Part shown: in pieces, positions 43,864-53,300 of the stretch | Layout of the letters: each line of letters opens with the position of its first letter | How positions within the stretch are numbered: the first letter of the stretch is position 1 | Assembly: GCA_024684375.1 (NCBI GenBank) | Contig: JAIKWZ010000022.1 | Coordinates: 62,001-126,000 of the forward strand | Length of the DNA stretch: 64,000 nt | From: Clostridiales bacterium | GTDB taxonomy: Bacteria > Bacillota > Clostridia > Christensenellales > Aristaeellaceae | Reading direction: 5' to 3' | Position numbers and translations under genes: made by a program | Notes under the pieces: generated by a model | Told to the model about the DNA's origin: nothing | Databases searched by the model: none | The model's input: only the letters and a program-made list of their open reading frames with translations

Positions 43864-45138
43864 TTATCTGATTATCATGCTGTCGCGCTCCGGTCCCACC
43901 GAAACGTAGGTGATCGGGCAGCCGACGGCCTGTTCTATATATTCCACGTATCTGCGGGCCGCCTCCGGCAGCGCGTTCCAGCTGCGCGCGGAGGATATGT
44001 CGCATTTCCAGCCCTCGAACCACTCCGTCACCGGCTTGGCGGACCCAAGCGCGGAGGGAAACGGGAATTCACGCGTGAGCTTGCCGCCAATCGAATAGGC
44101 CACGCACACGGGTATCTTTTCCATATAGCCCAGCACGTCCAGCTTGGTCAGGGCGATGTTGGTAGCGCACTGCGTCCTCACCCCGTAACGGGTGGCAACC
44201 GCGTCGAACGCGCCCACCCTGCGGGGACGCCCGGTCTTGGCGCCGTACTCCGCGCCCGCCTGCCTGAGCGCGTCGGCCTCTTCCCCGAACATCTCGCTTA
44301 CGAAGGGCCCCTCTCCCACGCAGGTGGAGTAGGCCTTGACCACTCCGGTCACCTCGTCTATCCTCGCGCCGGGGAAGCCCGAGCCTACGGGCGCGTAGGC
44401 AGCCAGGGTGTTGGAAGAAGTGGTGTACGGGACTATGCCGTATTCGATGTCCCTGAGTGCGCCCAGCTGCGCCTCGAACAGTATGGGCCTGCCCTGCGTC
44501 TGGGCATCCTCGAGAAGGCGGCCGGTGTCGCACAGGTAGGGAGCAAGCCTGTCAAGATAACGCTCCTTCCATTCGAGCAGTTCTGCCATGGTGCAGGGCG
44601 CGGCGCCGTACACTCCCGTCAGCACCAGGTTTTTCCACTCCAGCAGCTCTTCCAGGTGGGTCTTTAACGCTTCGGGGTAAAACACTTCCCCCGCAAGGAC
44701 GGTCTTTTTCGCGTACTTGTCGGAGTAAAACGGCGCGATGCCCTGCTTGGTGGAGCCGTACTGACGGTCGGCCAGACGCTTTTCCTCCAGCGCGTCCAGT
44801 TCCCTGTGCCAGGGCATGAGCACGGAAGCGCGCTCGCTTATCCTCAGGCGCGCGGGCGAGACGTCCACGCCCCTTGCCTCGAGGCTGTCTATCTCGGCGA
44901 ACAGGTTTTCGGGGTCCAGCGCCACGCCGCTGCCTATCACGTTCACCGCCGATCCCCTGAATATGCCCGAGGGGATCAGGTGCAGCGCGAACTTGCCCTT
45001 ATCGTTGATGACGGTATGCCCCGCGTTGCCGCCCCCCTGATAGCGCACCACATAATCGTATTTCTCGGTGAGCAGGTCCACCATGCGGCCCTTGCCCTCG
45101 TCTCCCCAGTTTATGCCTACTACCGCGCAGTTGCCCAT
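43864..45138 (-). CDS. purA: Adenylosuccinate synthetase
   Basis: 424 residues. GTP-binding GINWGDEGKGRMVDLL at the N-terminus, GGGNAGHTVI following, and the VGEGPFVSEMFGEEAD switch-like block. Joins IMP and aspartate using GTP. First gene of the purA-purB unit, with a promoter at 45260-45289 and a roughly 115-nt leader. I looked for a purine riboswitch in that leader and did not find its conserved core. Confidence 0.97.
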   Translation of the reverse strand: MGNCAVVGINWGDEGKGRMVDLLTEKYDYVVRYQGGGNAGHTVINDKGKFALHLIPSGIFRGSAVNVIGSGVALDPENLFAEIDSLEARGVDVSPARLRISERASVLMPWHRELDALEEKRLADRQYGSTKQGIAPFYSDKYAKKTVLAGEVFYPEALKTHLEELLEWKNLVLTGVYGAAPCTMAELLEWKERYLDRLAPYLCDTGRLLEDAQTQGRPILFEAQLGALRDIEYGIVPYTTSSNTLAAYAPVGSGFPGARIDEVTGVVKAYSTCVGEGPFVSEMFGEEADALRQAGAEYGAKTGRPRRVGAFDAVATRYGVRTQCATNIALTKLDVLGYMEKIPVCVAYSIGGKLTREFPFPSALGSAKPVTEWFEGWKCDISSARSWNALPEAARRYVEYIEQAVGCPITYVSVGPERDSMIIR

Positions 45139-45259
45139 TTTTATCCGTTTCCCTCCGGCTTAAAGCCCGTCCCGGCGCACTTTGGCGTGCGTTCTCCTCA
45201 AAAAACAAAAACGGTAAGGCGAACGGCTGTATACGTTCCCCTTGCCCATTCCAAAGGGC

Positions 45260-45289
45260 ATTTTACTACCGTCCCGCTCGCTGCGTCAA
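45260..45289 (-). promoter_or_regulatory. Promoter of purA-purB
   Basis: Minus-strand TTGACG (45284-45289), 18-bp spacer, TAAAAT (45260-45265). Confidence 0.68.
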
Positions 45290-45334
45290 GTGTATTTAGA
45301 CAGGCTTAACATAAGCTGCGCCCCTCGCCGGCGC

Positions 45335-45363
45335 TTGCCTCTTCGGCCCGTATATGTTACAAT
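45335..45363 (+). promoter_or_regulatory. Promoter of M29 aminopeptidase gene
   Basis: TTGCCT (45335-45340), 17-bp spacer, TACAAT (45358-45363), 35 bp before the ATG. Confidence 0.6.
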
Positions 45364-45398
45364 AACCCCAAAATAATCGCGAAACGAGGTACAGGTAT

Positions 45399-46628
45399 AT
45401 GGGCATATCCGAAGAGCTGCTCAAAAAATACGCCCGGCTGATCGTGCGCACGGGCGCGAACGTTCAGAAAGGCCAGACCGTAATGCTCACTATCTCGGTG
45501 GAGCTGAACGGATTCGCCGCCCTGCTGACCGAAGAGTGTTACAAGGCAGGCGCGAAAAAGGTGAACGTGGAGTGGATGAGCGACGCGCAGAACCGGCTGA
45601 ACTTCCTCTACGCCGACGAAGAGACCCTGTCCAGGGTTCTGCCCTGGGAGGAAGCCAAACTCAAACAGATGACGGAGGATCTCCCCTGCCGCATCTTCAT
45701 CGCCTCCGACGATCCCGACGCGATGGCGGGCATAGACCCGGCCAAGCTTTCGGGCGTCTCCAGCGCACGGGGCAGGGTCATAAAGCCCTACCGCAACGCC
45801 ATCGACGGCAAACACCAGTGGGTGATCGCCGCATATCCCTCCGAAAAGTGGGCGAAAAAGTGCTTCCCGGACGCCCCCGACGCCGTGGACAGGCTCTGGA
45901 ACGCGATCCTCACCACCGTGCGGGTCAGCGGGCAGGGCGACCCCGTGGAAGCCTGGGACGCGCACACCAGGTTCATACAGGACAAGGCCGCGTGGCTGAA
46001 CGGGCAGGGTTTCGCCTCCCTTAAGTTCTCAAGCACCAACGGCACCGACTTTAAAGTGGACCTTATCCCCGGCGCCAAATGGGAAGGCGCGGGCGCGATC
46101 AACAGCGAAAACGGCGCGTTCTACATCCCCAACATGCCCACGGAGGAGATATTCACCTCCCCCATGGCTGGCAAATGCGAGGGCACGCTGGTGGCGGTCA
46201 AGCCCCTGTCCTGGCACAGCCAGCTCATAGAGGACTTCTCCGTCACCTTCGAGAACGGGCGCGCGGTCTCCTGCAGGGCGAAAAAGGGGCAGGAGCTGCT
46301 GGAAAAAATGCTTAAGATGGATGAGAACGCCTGCATGCTGGGCGAGGTCGCGCTGGTGCCCAAGGAAAGCCCCGTGAACAAGTGTGGCATACTCTTCTAC
46401 GAGACTCTGTTCGACGAGAACGCATGCTGCCACATGGCGCTGGGCATGGGCTTTAAGGAAGTGCTGCCCGGCGGCGACGCCATGACGGCCGAGGAAGCGC
46501 AGGCAAAGGGCGTGAACGACTCCATAATCCACGTGGACTTCATGGTGGGCGCGGACGACCTGGACATCGACGGCATACTGCCCGACGGCAAGACCGTTCC
46601 CGTGTTCAGGAACGGCACCTGGGCGTAG
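45399..46628 (+). CDS. M29-family aminopeptidase
   Basis: 409 residues, no signal peptide. AmpS/AmpT-type metallo-aminopeptidase. The metal-binding and catalytic residues are visible in NMPTEEIFTSP (Glu), CMLGEVALVP (Glu), ACCHMALGMGF (His) and SIIHVDFMVGADDLDIDG (His, Asp). Removes N-terminal residues from peptides in the cytoplasm. Single gene, convergent with the asparaginase. Confidence 0.94.
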   Translation: MGISEELLKKYARLIVRTGANVQKGQTVMLTISVELNGFAALLTEECYKAGAKKVNVEWMSDAQNRLNFLYADEETLSRVLPWEEAKLKQMTEDLPCRIFIASDDPDAMAGIDPAKLSGVSSARGRVIKPYRNAIDGKHQWVIAAYPSEKWAKKCFPDAPDAVDRLWNAILTTVRVSGQGDPVEAWDAHTRFIQDKAAWLNGQGFASLKFSSTNGTDFKVDLIPGAKWEGAGAINSENGAFYIPNMPTEEIFTSPMAGKCEGTLVAVKPLSWHSQLIEDFSVTFENGRAVSCRAKKGQELLEKMLKMDENACMLGEVALVPKESPVNKCGILFYETLFDENACCHMALGMGFKEVLPGGDAMTAEEAQAKGVNDSIIHVDFMVGADDLDIDGILPDGKTVPVFRNGTWA

Positions 46629-46646
46629 CGAAGCAGCGATAAAACG

Positions 46647-46680
46647 ACTCCCCGACCCTGTTATGGGCCGGGGAGTTTTC
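46647..46680. terminator. Terminator between convergent genes
   Basis: 8-bp stem ACTCCCCG (46647-46654) with 46669-46676, extended by imperfect pairs, followed by TTTTC on the plus strand and preceded by AAAA, so it can work both ways. Confidence 0.75.
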
Positions 46681-46713
46681 GTATCGGCGGCGGACGGAAG
46701 AGTGCCCGTAAGC

Positions 46714-47784
46714 TCAGTACTCCAGATACAGTTTCTCCAGCTGCTCCGGGCTTAGCGGTCCCTCCGTCAGCGCGAGCCGCAGCAGCACCGCGGCTTTCTG
46801 TGGAGACAGGTTGTTTGCCGCCACCGTGTTCGCGCACAGCAGGTTGTCTTTGGTTATCACGCCGTCGTCGATACGGGAGGATATGACTACCGGTATCGAA
46901 AGGTCTTTTATTATCTCTATCCACTTCTCGCTGAATTCCCCTGCGCCGGCGCCGGCGATAACCAGGCCGTCCGAGTTTTCAGCGGCGTAACGCAGAAGCC
47001 CCGGGTCCGCGTCCACCGCGAAATAGAGGATGGACACTTTCGGCAGGGCGCTCAGCCCGCTCACATCGAACTGCGAGCTCACGGTATGCTTTTTGGAAGG
47101 AGTCTCATAAATAAACACATTCGCGTCCCTCACGACGCCGATGCTGCCGGTCTCGCCCGCGGCAAGCGCCATAACGCTGTAAGTGCTGGTCTTGGCCGCG
47201 GTGCGCGCGGCGTAGATACGGTCCGAGAATACGATCATCACGCCCTTGCCGACCGCTTCGTCCGACGCGGCGACGCGCACGGATTCATACAGGTTCATCG
47301 GCCCGTCTGCCGATATGGAGGTAGCCGGCCGCATGGAGCCTGTCAGCACCACGGGCTTGTCCGTCTTGACCGTAAGGTTCAGGAAATACGCCGTCTCCTC
47401 CATGGTATCCGTGCCGTGAGTGAGCACGAAGCCTTTTATGTCGGGATCCTGCGCCAGCTCATTTATCGTCCGGGCCAGGGTCAGCCATATATCCGCCGTG
47501 ATGTCGTCGGAATTGACGTTGCAGACCTGGATGGCTTCTATCTCCGCCACGTCCTTGAGCTCGGGCACGGCACTTAGCAATTCCTCAGCCGACAGCGACC
47601 CGGGCTTATACCCGGCGGTCTTTCCCGCTTCGCCCACGCCGGCGATCGTGCCTCCCGTGGCGAGCACGACGATCTTCGGTTTCCGGGGAGAGTCCTGAGC
47701 TTCACCCTGCGCTCCTTCCGCGAAGGACAGGGCCGCTGACAGCAGTATCGCAGCTGACAGGATCAGTACGACGATCCGTTTCAT
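46714..47784 (-). CDS. ansB: Secreted type II L-asparaginase
   Basis: 356 residues from ATG 47784 (AAGAGG about 8 nt upstream; GTG at 47793 is less likely). Signal peptide (1-23). Catalytic Thr in VLATGGTIAGVG, the Thr-Asp pair in LTHGTDTMEETAY and the Lys in AKTSTYSVMAL. Deamidates extracellular asparagine to aspartate and ammonia. Substrate-dependent activity on glutamine cannot be judged. The window also has asnS, but no asparagine synthetase is seen. Confidence 0.94.
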   Translation of the reverse strand: MKRIVVLILSAAILLSAALSFAEGAQGEAQDSPRKPKIVVLATGGTIAGVGEAGKTAGYKPGSLSAEELLSAVPELKDVAEIEAIQVCNVNSDDITADIWLTLARTINELAQDPDIKGFVLTHGTDTMEETAYFLNLTVKTDKPVVLTGSMRPATSISADGPMNLYESVRVAASDEAVGKGVMIVFSDRIYAARTAAKTSTYSVMALAAGETGSIGVVRDANVFIYETPSKKHTVSSQFDVSGLSALPKVSILYFAVDADPGLLRYAAENSDGLVIAGAGAGEFSEKWIEIIKDLSIPVVISSRIDDGVITKDNLLCANTVAANNLSPQKAAVLLRLALTEGPLSPEQLEKLYLEY

Positions 47785-47967
47785 GGCATGCACCTCTTTT
47801 TATCATGATCTTCATGGCGATGTAAACCGGCTTTCTCGCCCTACCGGCGTCGGAAAGCGTATGACCATTATACATCCTGTCCGCGCCGTCTTTCAAGAGA
47901 GACCAGCTGACTTTGGAAGACGTTCGCGCGGTCAGCACGAATATCCCGCGCGCTCACACGATTTTTC

Positions 47968-47997
47968 TTGACTTTTTTCCCGGAAGCGGTATATATT
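47968..47997 (+). promoter_or_regulatory. Promoter of UroD-like/aldo-keto reductase pair
   Basis: TTGACT (47968-47973), 18-bp spacer, TATATT (47992-47997); a TATATA at 47990 with 16-bp spacing is an alternative. Confidence 0.68.
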
Positions 47998-48044
47998 CTT
48001 CGTAGTTTCCCGCGTTGACAGACCTTATTTCAGGGAGGCGCCAC

Positions 48045-48998
48045 ATGACGAAGAGAGAGCGCGTGACCGCGGCGTTTCACGGCAGAGAAGTCGACCATGT
48101 GCCCGTGTGCATGTGGCAGCACGTGCCCCAAAAATACTGGGACGACGACAATGCCTTCGCGGAATTTCAGCTGAACGCCTTTAAAACCACCCATGTGGAC
48201 TTTATGAAGCTGTCGGGTGACAAATACTTCACCTGGCCCGCGCCCGCGCTGGAAAACCTCAAAAGCGCGAAAGAGCTGTATGATATCGAGCCTCTGGGGC
48301 CGGACCACCCTTTCATCCGGAACCAGACGCGCCGGGCGGGCACTGTGGTGAGGACGCTGGGCAGGGACTGCGTCACGCTGCAGCTGGTGTTCGCGCCGCT
48401 TTCGTACCTGCGCCTCAAACTGGGCTATCCCGCCATGATGCGCCTGATACGCGAGGACCCTGAGGCCGTGAAACACGCCTGCGCCGTGATCGCCGAAGAC
48501 GTCAAACTGCTGGTGAGCGGCTATATCGGCGCGGGCGTCGACGGCATTTTCTACAGCGTTCAGAACGGGGAGACCGACCGCTTCACCGAAAAAGAGTACC
48601 TTGACTGGGTAAGGCCCTCCGACACTGCGGTGCTGGACCACATGAACCGCCTGTCGGACATGAACGCCATCCACTTCTGCGCCTGGGAGCAAAGGCCTAA
48701 CCGCCTTTCGGTGTGGAAGGGCTACAAAGCCGCCGCGGTGAGCTGGTCAAGGTATATCGACATCATGGACATAGACGAGGCCAAGCGGCAGTTCGGCTGC
48801 ACTGTGTGGGGCGGCTTCGACAACCGTCCCGGCTCGCTGCTGTATACCGGCACGAAAGCGGAGATTGAGGCCGAGGCCCGCGCGCTGGTCGCCCGAGGCG
48901 GCAAGACAGGCTTCATACTGGGGGCGGACTGCTCCCTGGGCGGCGAACTGGATCCCGAACGCATCCGCTGGGCAGCGGATGAGGCGCACCGCGTCTGA
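48045..48998 (+). CDS. Uroporphyrinogen-decarboxylase-family protein
   Basis: 317 residues from ATG 48045, with AGGGAGG upstream. The start MTKRERVTAAFHGREVDHVPV is typical of the UroD superfamily, which includes both heme-pathway HemE and corrinoid methyltransferases. No other heme genes are nearby and the Arg-rich HemE N-terminal loop is not evident, so a methyltransferase-like or uncharacterised role is more likely. A conserved IHFCAWEQRPNRL region may hold active-site His/Cys. Followed 24 bp later by an aldo/keto reductase. Confidence 0.85.
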   Translation: MTKRERVTAAFHGREVDHVPVCMWQHVPQKYWDDDNAFAEFQLNAFKTTHVDFMKLSGDKYFTWPAPALENLKSAKELYDIEPLGPDHPFIRNQTRRAGTVVRTLGRDCVTLQLVFAPLSYLRLKLGYPAMMRLIREDPEAVKHACAVIAEDVKLLVSGYIGAGVDGIFYSVQNGETDRFTEKEYLDWVRPSDTAVLDHMNRLSDMNAIHFCAWEQRPNRLSVWKGYKAAAVSWSRYIDIMDIDEAKRQFGCTVWGGFDNRPGSLLYTGTKAEIEAEARALVARGGKTGFILGADCSLGGELDPERIRWAADEAHRV

Positions 48999-49022
48999 CC
49001 CTCAAGCGAAAGGAGCAAGCGT

Positions 49023-50015
49023 ATGTACATACCCGACGAGCACCGTTACGAACACGGAGGATTTTACCGCCGCTGCGGCAGAAGCGGCATTCTCCTGCCC
49101 GCCGTATCCCTGGGGCTGTGGCACAATTTCGGCGCTATAACCCCCTTCGAGCAGCAGCAGAACGTGCTCAGGGCGGCGTTCGACTGCGGCATCACCCACT
49201 TCAACCTGGCCAACAACTACGGCCCGCCCTACGGTGAGGCGGAGGCGAATTTCGGCCGGCACATGGACAGGGACTGGCGTCCCTACCGCGACGAGCTTAT
49301 CATCTCGACCAAGGCGGGCTACGACATGTGGCCGGGCCCCTACGGCGACCATGGCAGCCGCAAGTATCTGGTCGCCTCGCTGGACCAGTCCCTTAAGCGC
49401 ATGCACCTTGACTACGTGGACATCTTCTACCACCACCGTCCCGACCCCGACACGCCCATAGAGGAGACCATGGGCGCGCTGGACTATATAGTCAGAAGCG
49501 GCAGGGCGCTGTACGCGGGCATATCCAACTACTACGACCCCAAGCAGGCTGAGACCGCCATCAAAACGCTCAGGGCGCTGGGCACGCCCATGCTCATCCA
49601 CCAGCCCAGCTATTCCATATTCAACCGCAGGGTCGAAAACGGGCTGCTGGACACGCTTGAGACCGAGGGCGTGGGCTGCATCGCCTTCGCGCCCCTGGCG
49701 AGCGGCCTGCTGGCGGGACGCTACCTGGACGGCATCCCCTCCGACTCCCGCGCGGGGCACGACCCCAGGTACCTGAAGCCGGACTCCATCACCGAAGACA
49801 AAGTGGACAAGACCCGCCGCTTAAACGAACTGGCGCAAAAGCGCGGCCAGACGCTGGCGCAGATGTCCCTCAAATGGGTGCTGAGGACCCCCGCGGTGAC
49901 TTCCGCGCTGATAGGCGCCAGCCGCCCCGAGCAGGTAAAAGAGAACGTCAAAGCCGTTGACGGCCCGGACTTCACCGACGAGGAGCTTAAGCTGATAGAC
50001 GGGATAAGCCTGTAA
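49023..50015 (+). CDS. Aldo/keto reductase (YghZ-like) with Asp-to-Asn change
   Basis: 330 residues, closely matching the YghZ/L-glyceraldehyde-3-phosphate reductase family: LANNYGPP, RDELIISTKAGYDMWPGPYG, SRKYLVASLDQSLKRM and YVDIFYHHRPD. Tyr66, Lys (STKAG) and His (FYHHR) of the catalytic tetrad are present. The tetrad Asp, normally in HFDLANNYG, is Asn61 (codon AAC at 49203-49205). The rest of the protein is intact and without frameshifts. Activity may be altered. Co-transcribed with the UroD-like gene. Confidence 0.93.
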   Translation: MYIPDEHRYEHGGFYRRCGRSGILLPAVSLGLWHNFGAITPFEQQQNVLRAAFDCGITHFNLANNYGPPYGEAEANFGRHMDRDWRPYRDELIISTKAGYDMWPGPYGDHGSRKYLVASLDQSLKRMHLDYVDIFYHHRPDPDTPIEETMGALDYIVRSGRALYAGISNYYDPKQAETAIKTLRALGTPMLIHQPSYSIFNRRVENGLLDTLETEGVGCIAFAPLASGLLAGRYLDGIPSDSRAGHDPRYLKPDSITEDKVDKTRRLNELAQKRGQTLAQMSLKWVLRTPAVTSALIGASRPEQVKENVKAVDGPDFTDEELKLIDGISL

Positions 50016-50361
50016 TCATCCCGCATAAAACCTACAAACAGCAGTTATTTACAAGCGGACACGGAAGAGCGCGTCTCCTTTCGCGTTATTCTGTACGCTC
50101 CCTGGAAAGCGAAAACAGATCGCCGCAGGCCTTATGCCGCCTCGAATACGCGCGCTGTGATACGGGCGAGAGGGGAGAACGTGTACGTTTTGTGATTTTT
50201 TGCTGAAAAAAACCGCTTTTTTTTGAGGACTGAATATAGACTTGTCATTGTAAATATGATAAAATAGATATGATAATGTGCAGTTAGGGTAAAATCTGCA
50301 GAAATATGGTGCAAGACGCAGTTGTGCCGACTATTCTTAACGAACGGAGAAGCGGATTTAC
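50016..50361. other. Intergenic leader of the type VII-like locus
   Basis: 346 bp with no coding frame I can support. The left half is GC-rich and featureless; the right half is AT-rich with A and T tracts (50195-50225) and a promoter-like element at 50242-50270. The composition shift marks the boundary between the metabolic genes and the secretion locus. No inverted repeat or att-like duplication was found by eye. Confidence 0.6.
50242..50270 (+). promoter_or_regulatory. Candidate promoter of type VII-like locus
   Basis: TTGTCA (50242-50247), 17-bp spacer, TAGATA (50265-50270); a TATGAT at 50269 is an alternative -10. The leader to the TTG start would be about 85 nt. Confidence 0.5.
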
Positions 50362-53300
50362 TTGGAAAATCAAAGTATAACACAGGCACTCAGAGCTTAC
50401 CTGATGGAGTACAAAGGCTTACTCAGGGTAGCTTACCTTCCCGCCCGTGTGGAGGGCAGGTATACCTTCGCTGACTACAGCGGCAAGGAAACGGTCCTGC
50501 CTGTTTGGATCGCCGCCAGGGACGGCAGCTGGGAGCTCTGCTGCGGCGAAGAGTGCGGCTTGTACTCGGGCGACATTTCGCTGGGACGCCGGCATCCGAT
50601 ATCTCTTGGAAGTTTCGTATCCCTGCTGTACAAGGGCAGGGCATATATCATTTTCGTGGACAAGGATGACAACGCGTTCTGCCGCTACCGGGTAAAAGAC
50701 GGTGCGGAGATCTCTGTAGGCCGTGACCCGGGCTGCACCATAGTGCACTCGGCCCCCTCTGTCAGCAAACGCCACGCTTCCTTAAGGTTCGAACAGGGCC
50801 GTTGGCAGGTCAGGGACGAGAACAGCGTAAACGGTGTATACTTAAACGGCAGGTACTGTGCTGAAGAAGCTGCGGGCGTGGGTGACGTTGTGTTCGTGAT
50901 GGGCCTGCACATAATCCTCAGCGCCGAGTACATAGCCGTCAACAACGTTTCGGGCAGGTTCGGCATAGACGAGAGCGTGCTGACTCCCGCCGAGAGTGCG
51001 GACAGCTCCCGCTATCTTGAGAGCTCTGACACCGCCGCCACGGAAATATACAGCCGCCAGCCGCGCCGCCGCTTCAAGATAGACCCTCAGCCTATAAGCG
51101 TGAGCATGCCTCCCGTGAGGATGACAGGCAACCGCACGCCCCTGTACCTGCGCATGGCGTCTCCGCTGCTCATGGGCGGCAGGTCGATCGCCAGCGGCAA
51201 CGCACTTATGGCAGTCTCCTCCATGGTGCTTCCGATGCTTACCCAGGGCTACTCCGAAAAGGACCGCAAGGAATACGAAGACAGGCGCATCGAGAAATAT
51301 TCCGCCTACCTTGAGGAAAAGGAAAAAGAGATAATCGCCGAAAGAGACCAGGAAGGGCAGATACTCTCCGACAGGTATCCTTCCATAGACGAGATTGCCC
51401 GCTTTACCGAAAAAAGCGACAGGCTGTGGGAGCGGCGGGACATAGACGAGGACTTTCTGAACATCCGCATCGGGACGGGCAAAGTGCCGCTGGCCGCGGA
51501 GATATCCTGCCCGGGCGACAGCTTCGAGCTGGATCAGGATCCCCTTAAAGCCCGCATGAACCAGCTGGTGAAGAGGGACTACTCCATTCATGACGCGCCG
51601 GTAATGCTCTCTCTTAAGGAGACCTACGTGGTGGGTCTTAGAGGCAACACCCAATCCATGTACCAGATGGCGCGCAACATGATACTGCAGCTGGTGTTCA
51701 CCCACAGTTACGACGAAGTCAAGATCGTGGTGCTGGGCGACGTAGGCGCCTCTCAGGAAGCGCAGTGGGACTTTAACCTTCTGCGCTACATACCTCACTG
51801 CTGGGACGACGGCCGCGGCATCCGGCTGCTGGCTACGGACAAGTCTTCCGCCTGCGTGATAGGCGAACACCTCAAAAAACGCTACGAGGACGCAATAGAG
51901 ACCAGAAAGCCCCTGCGCCCCGCCTACGTTGTGTTCGCGCTGTCCAGGCGGCTGTTCGACTGCGTCGAGATATTCAACGACATACTGGCGAACCCCAAAT
52001 ACGCGGGCGTAAGCATAGTGACGGGCTTTGAGGTAGCGCTCAAGGAAAGCCAGAAGCTCATACAGGTAAGAAAAGGCGCAAACGGCAGGGAAGGCAACCT
52101 GGTGGACCTGTTCTCGGACAAGTCTTCCGACCGCAGGTTCGATCTGGAAGCGCCTAATGCTGAAAGCACGGACAAGAGCCTCAGAAAGCTGAGCAGGATA
52201 AGGCTGCGCGTCGAGGGCGGCAGCTTTGCTCTGCCTTCCACATATACTTTTCTGCAGATGTTCGGCGCCGGCAAGGTGGAATACCTTAACCCCCTCACCC
52301 GCTGGAAGGAAAACAATCCCACCAAGTCCCTGGCGGCTCCCGTAGGCATAGGCACCGACGGGGAACTGTTCTATCTGGACCTCCACCAGAAGCGCCAGGG
52401 CCCCCACGGCCTGGTGGCCGGAACCACCGGCTCAGGCAAATCGGAATGGATAATCACTTACGTGCTGTCCCTGGCGGTGTCATTCAGCCCCGACGAGGTA
52501 GCCTTCGTGCTTATAGACTATAAGGGCGGCGGCCTGGCCAGCGCGTTCGTGGACAAGAAAAGGGGCATACACTTGCCTCACGTTGTGGGCACCATCACCA
52601 ACCTTGACGGCAACGGCATAAACCGCTCGATGCTGTCCATAAACAGCGAGCTCAAGCGCAGGCAGGCCGCTTTCAACGAGGCCAAGAGCAAGAACAACTC
52701 CGGCTCCATGGACATCTATGAATACCAGAAGCTCTACCGCGCGGGCAAGGTGGACGATCCCATGCCTCACCTGTTCATTATCGCGGACGAGTTCGCCGAG
52801 ATGAAGAGCCAGCAGCCCGAGTTCATGGACGAGCTGATCTCCACCGCCCGAATCGGGCGCTCCCTGGGCGTGCACCTGATCCTGGCCACCCAGAAGCCTT
52901 CGGGCGTGGTGAACGAGCAGATCTGGAGCAACACACGCTTCAGGGTATGCCTTAAGGTCGCGGGCCGCAGCGACAGTATGGAAATGTTAAAGCGTCCCGA
53001 GGCGGCGGACATAAGGCAGACAGGCCGCTTCTACCTGCAGGTAGGCAACAACGAGTTCTTCGCCCTGGCCCAGTCCGCCTGGTGCGGCGCCGATTACCTG
53101 CCTTCCGACGTGGTGGAGGCGCAGAAGGACGAGGCCGTGGAGTTCGTGGACGACGCGGGCCAGGTCACGCTTAAAGTGGCTCCGCCCAAGTCCGGCAAAA
53201 AGACGGACCTTAAGCAGCTGGTGGCTGTGGTGCAGTACCTGTCCGACTTGGCCAAGCAGGAAGGCATCGATCCCAAGCAGCTGTGGATAGACGCCCTGCC

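Noticed and set aside
45139-45259. Purine riboswitch upstream of purA
   Set aside because: The conserved purine-aptamer core and its loop sequences were not found; only a promoter and a plain leader are visible.
50190-50225. A/T tracts as a terminator after the aldo/keto reductase gene
   Set aside because: The only pairing is A-tract with T-tract around CCGC, too weak and about 170 bp from the stop codon.
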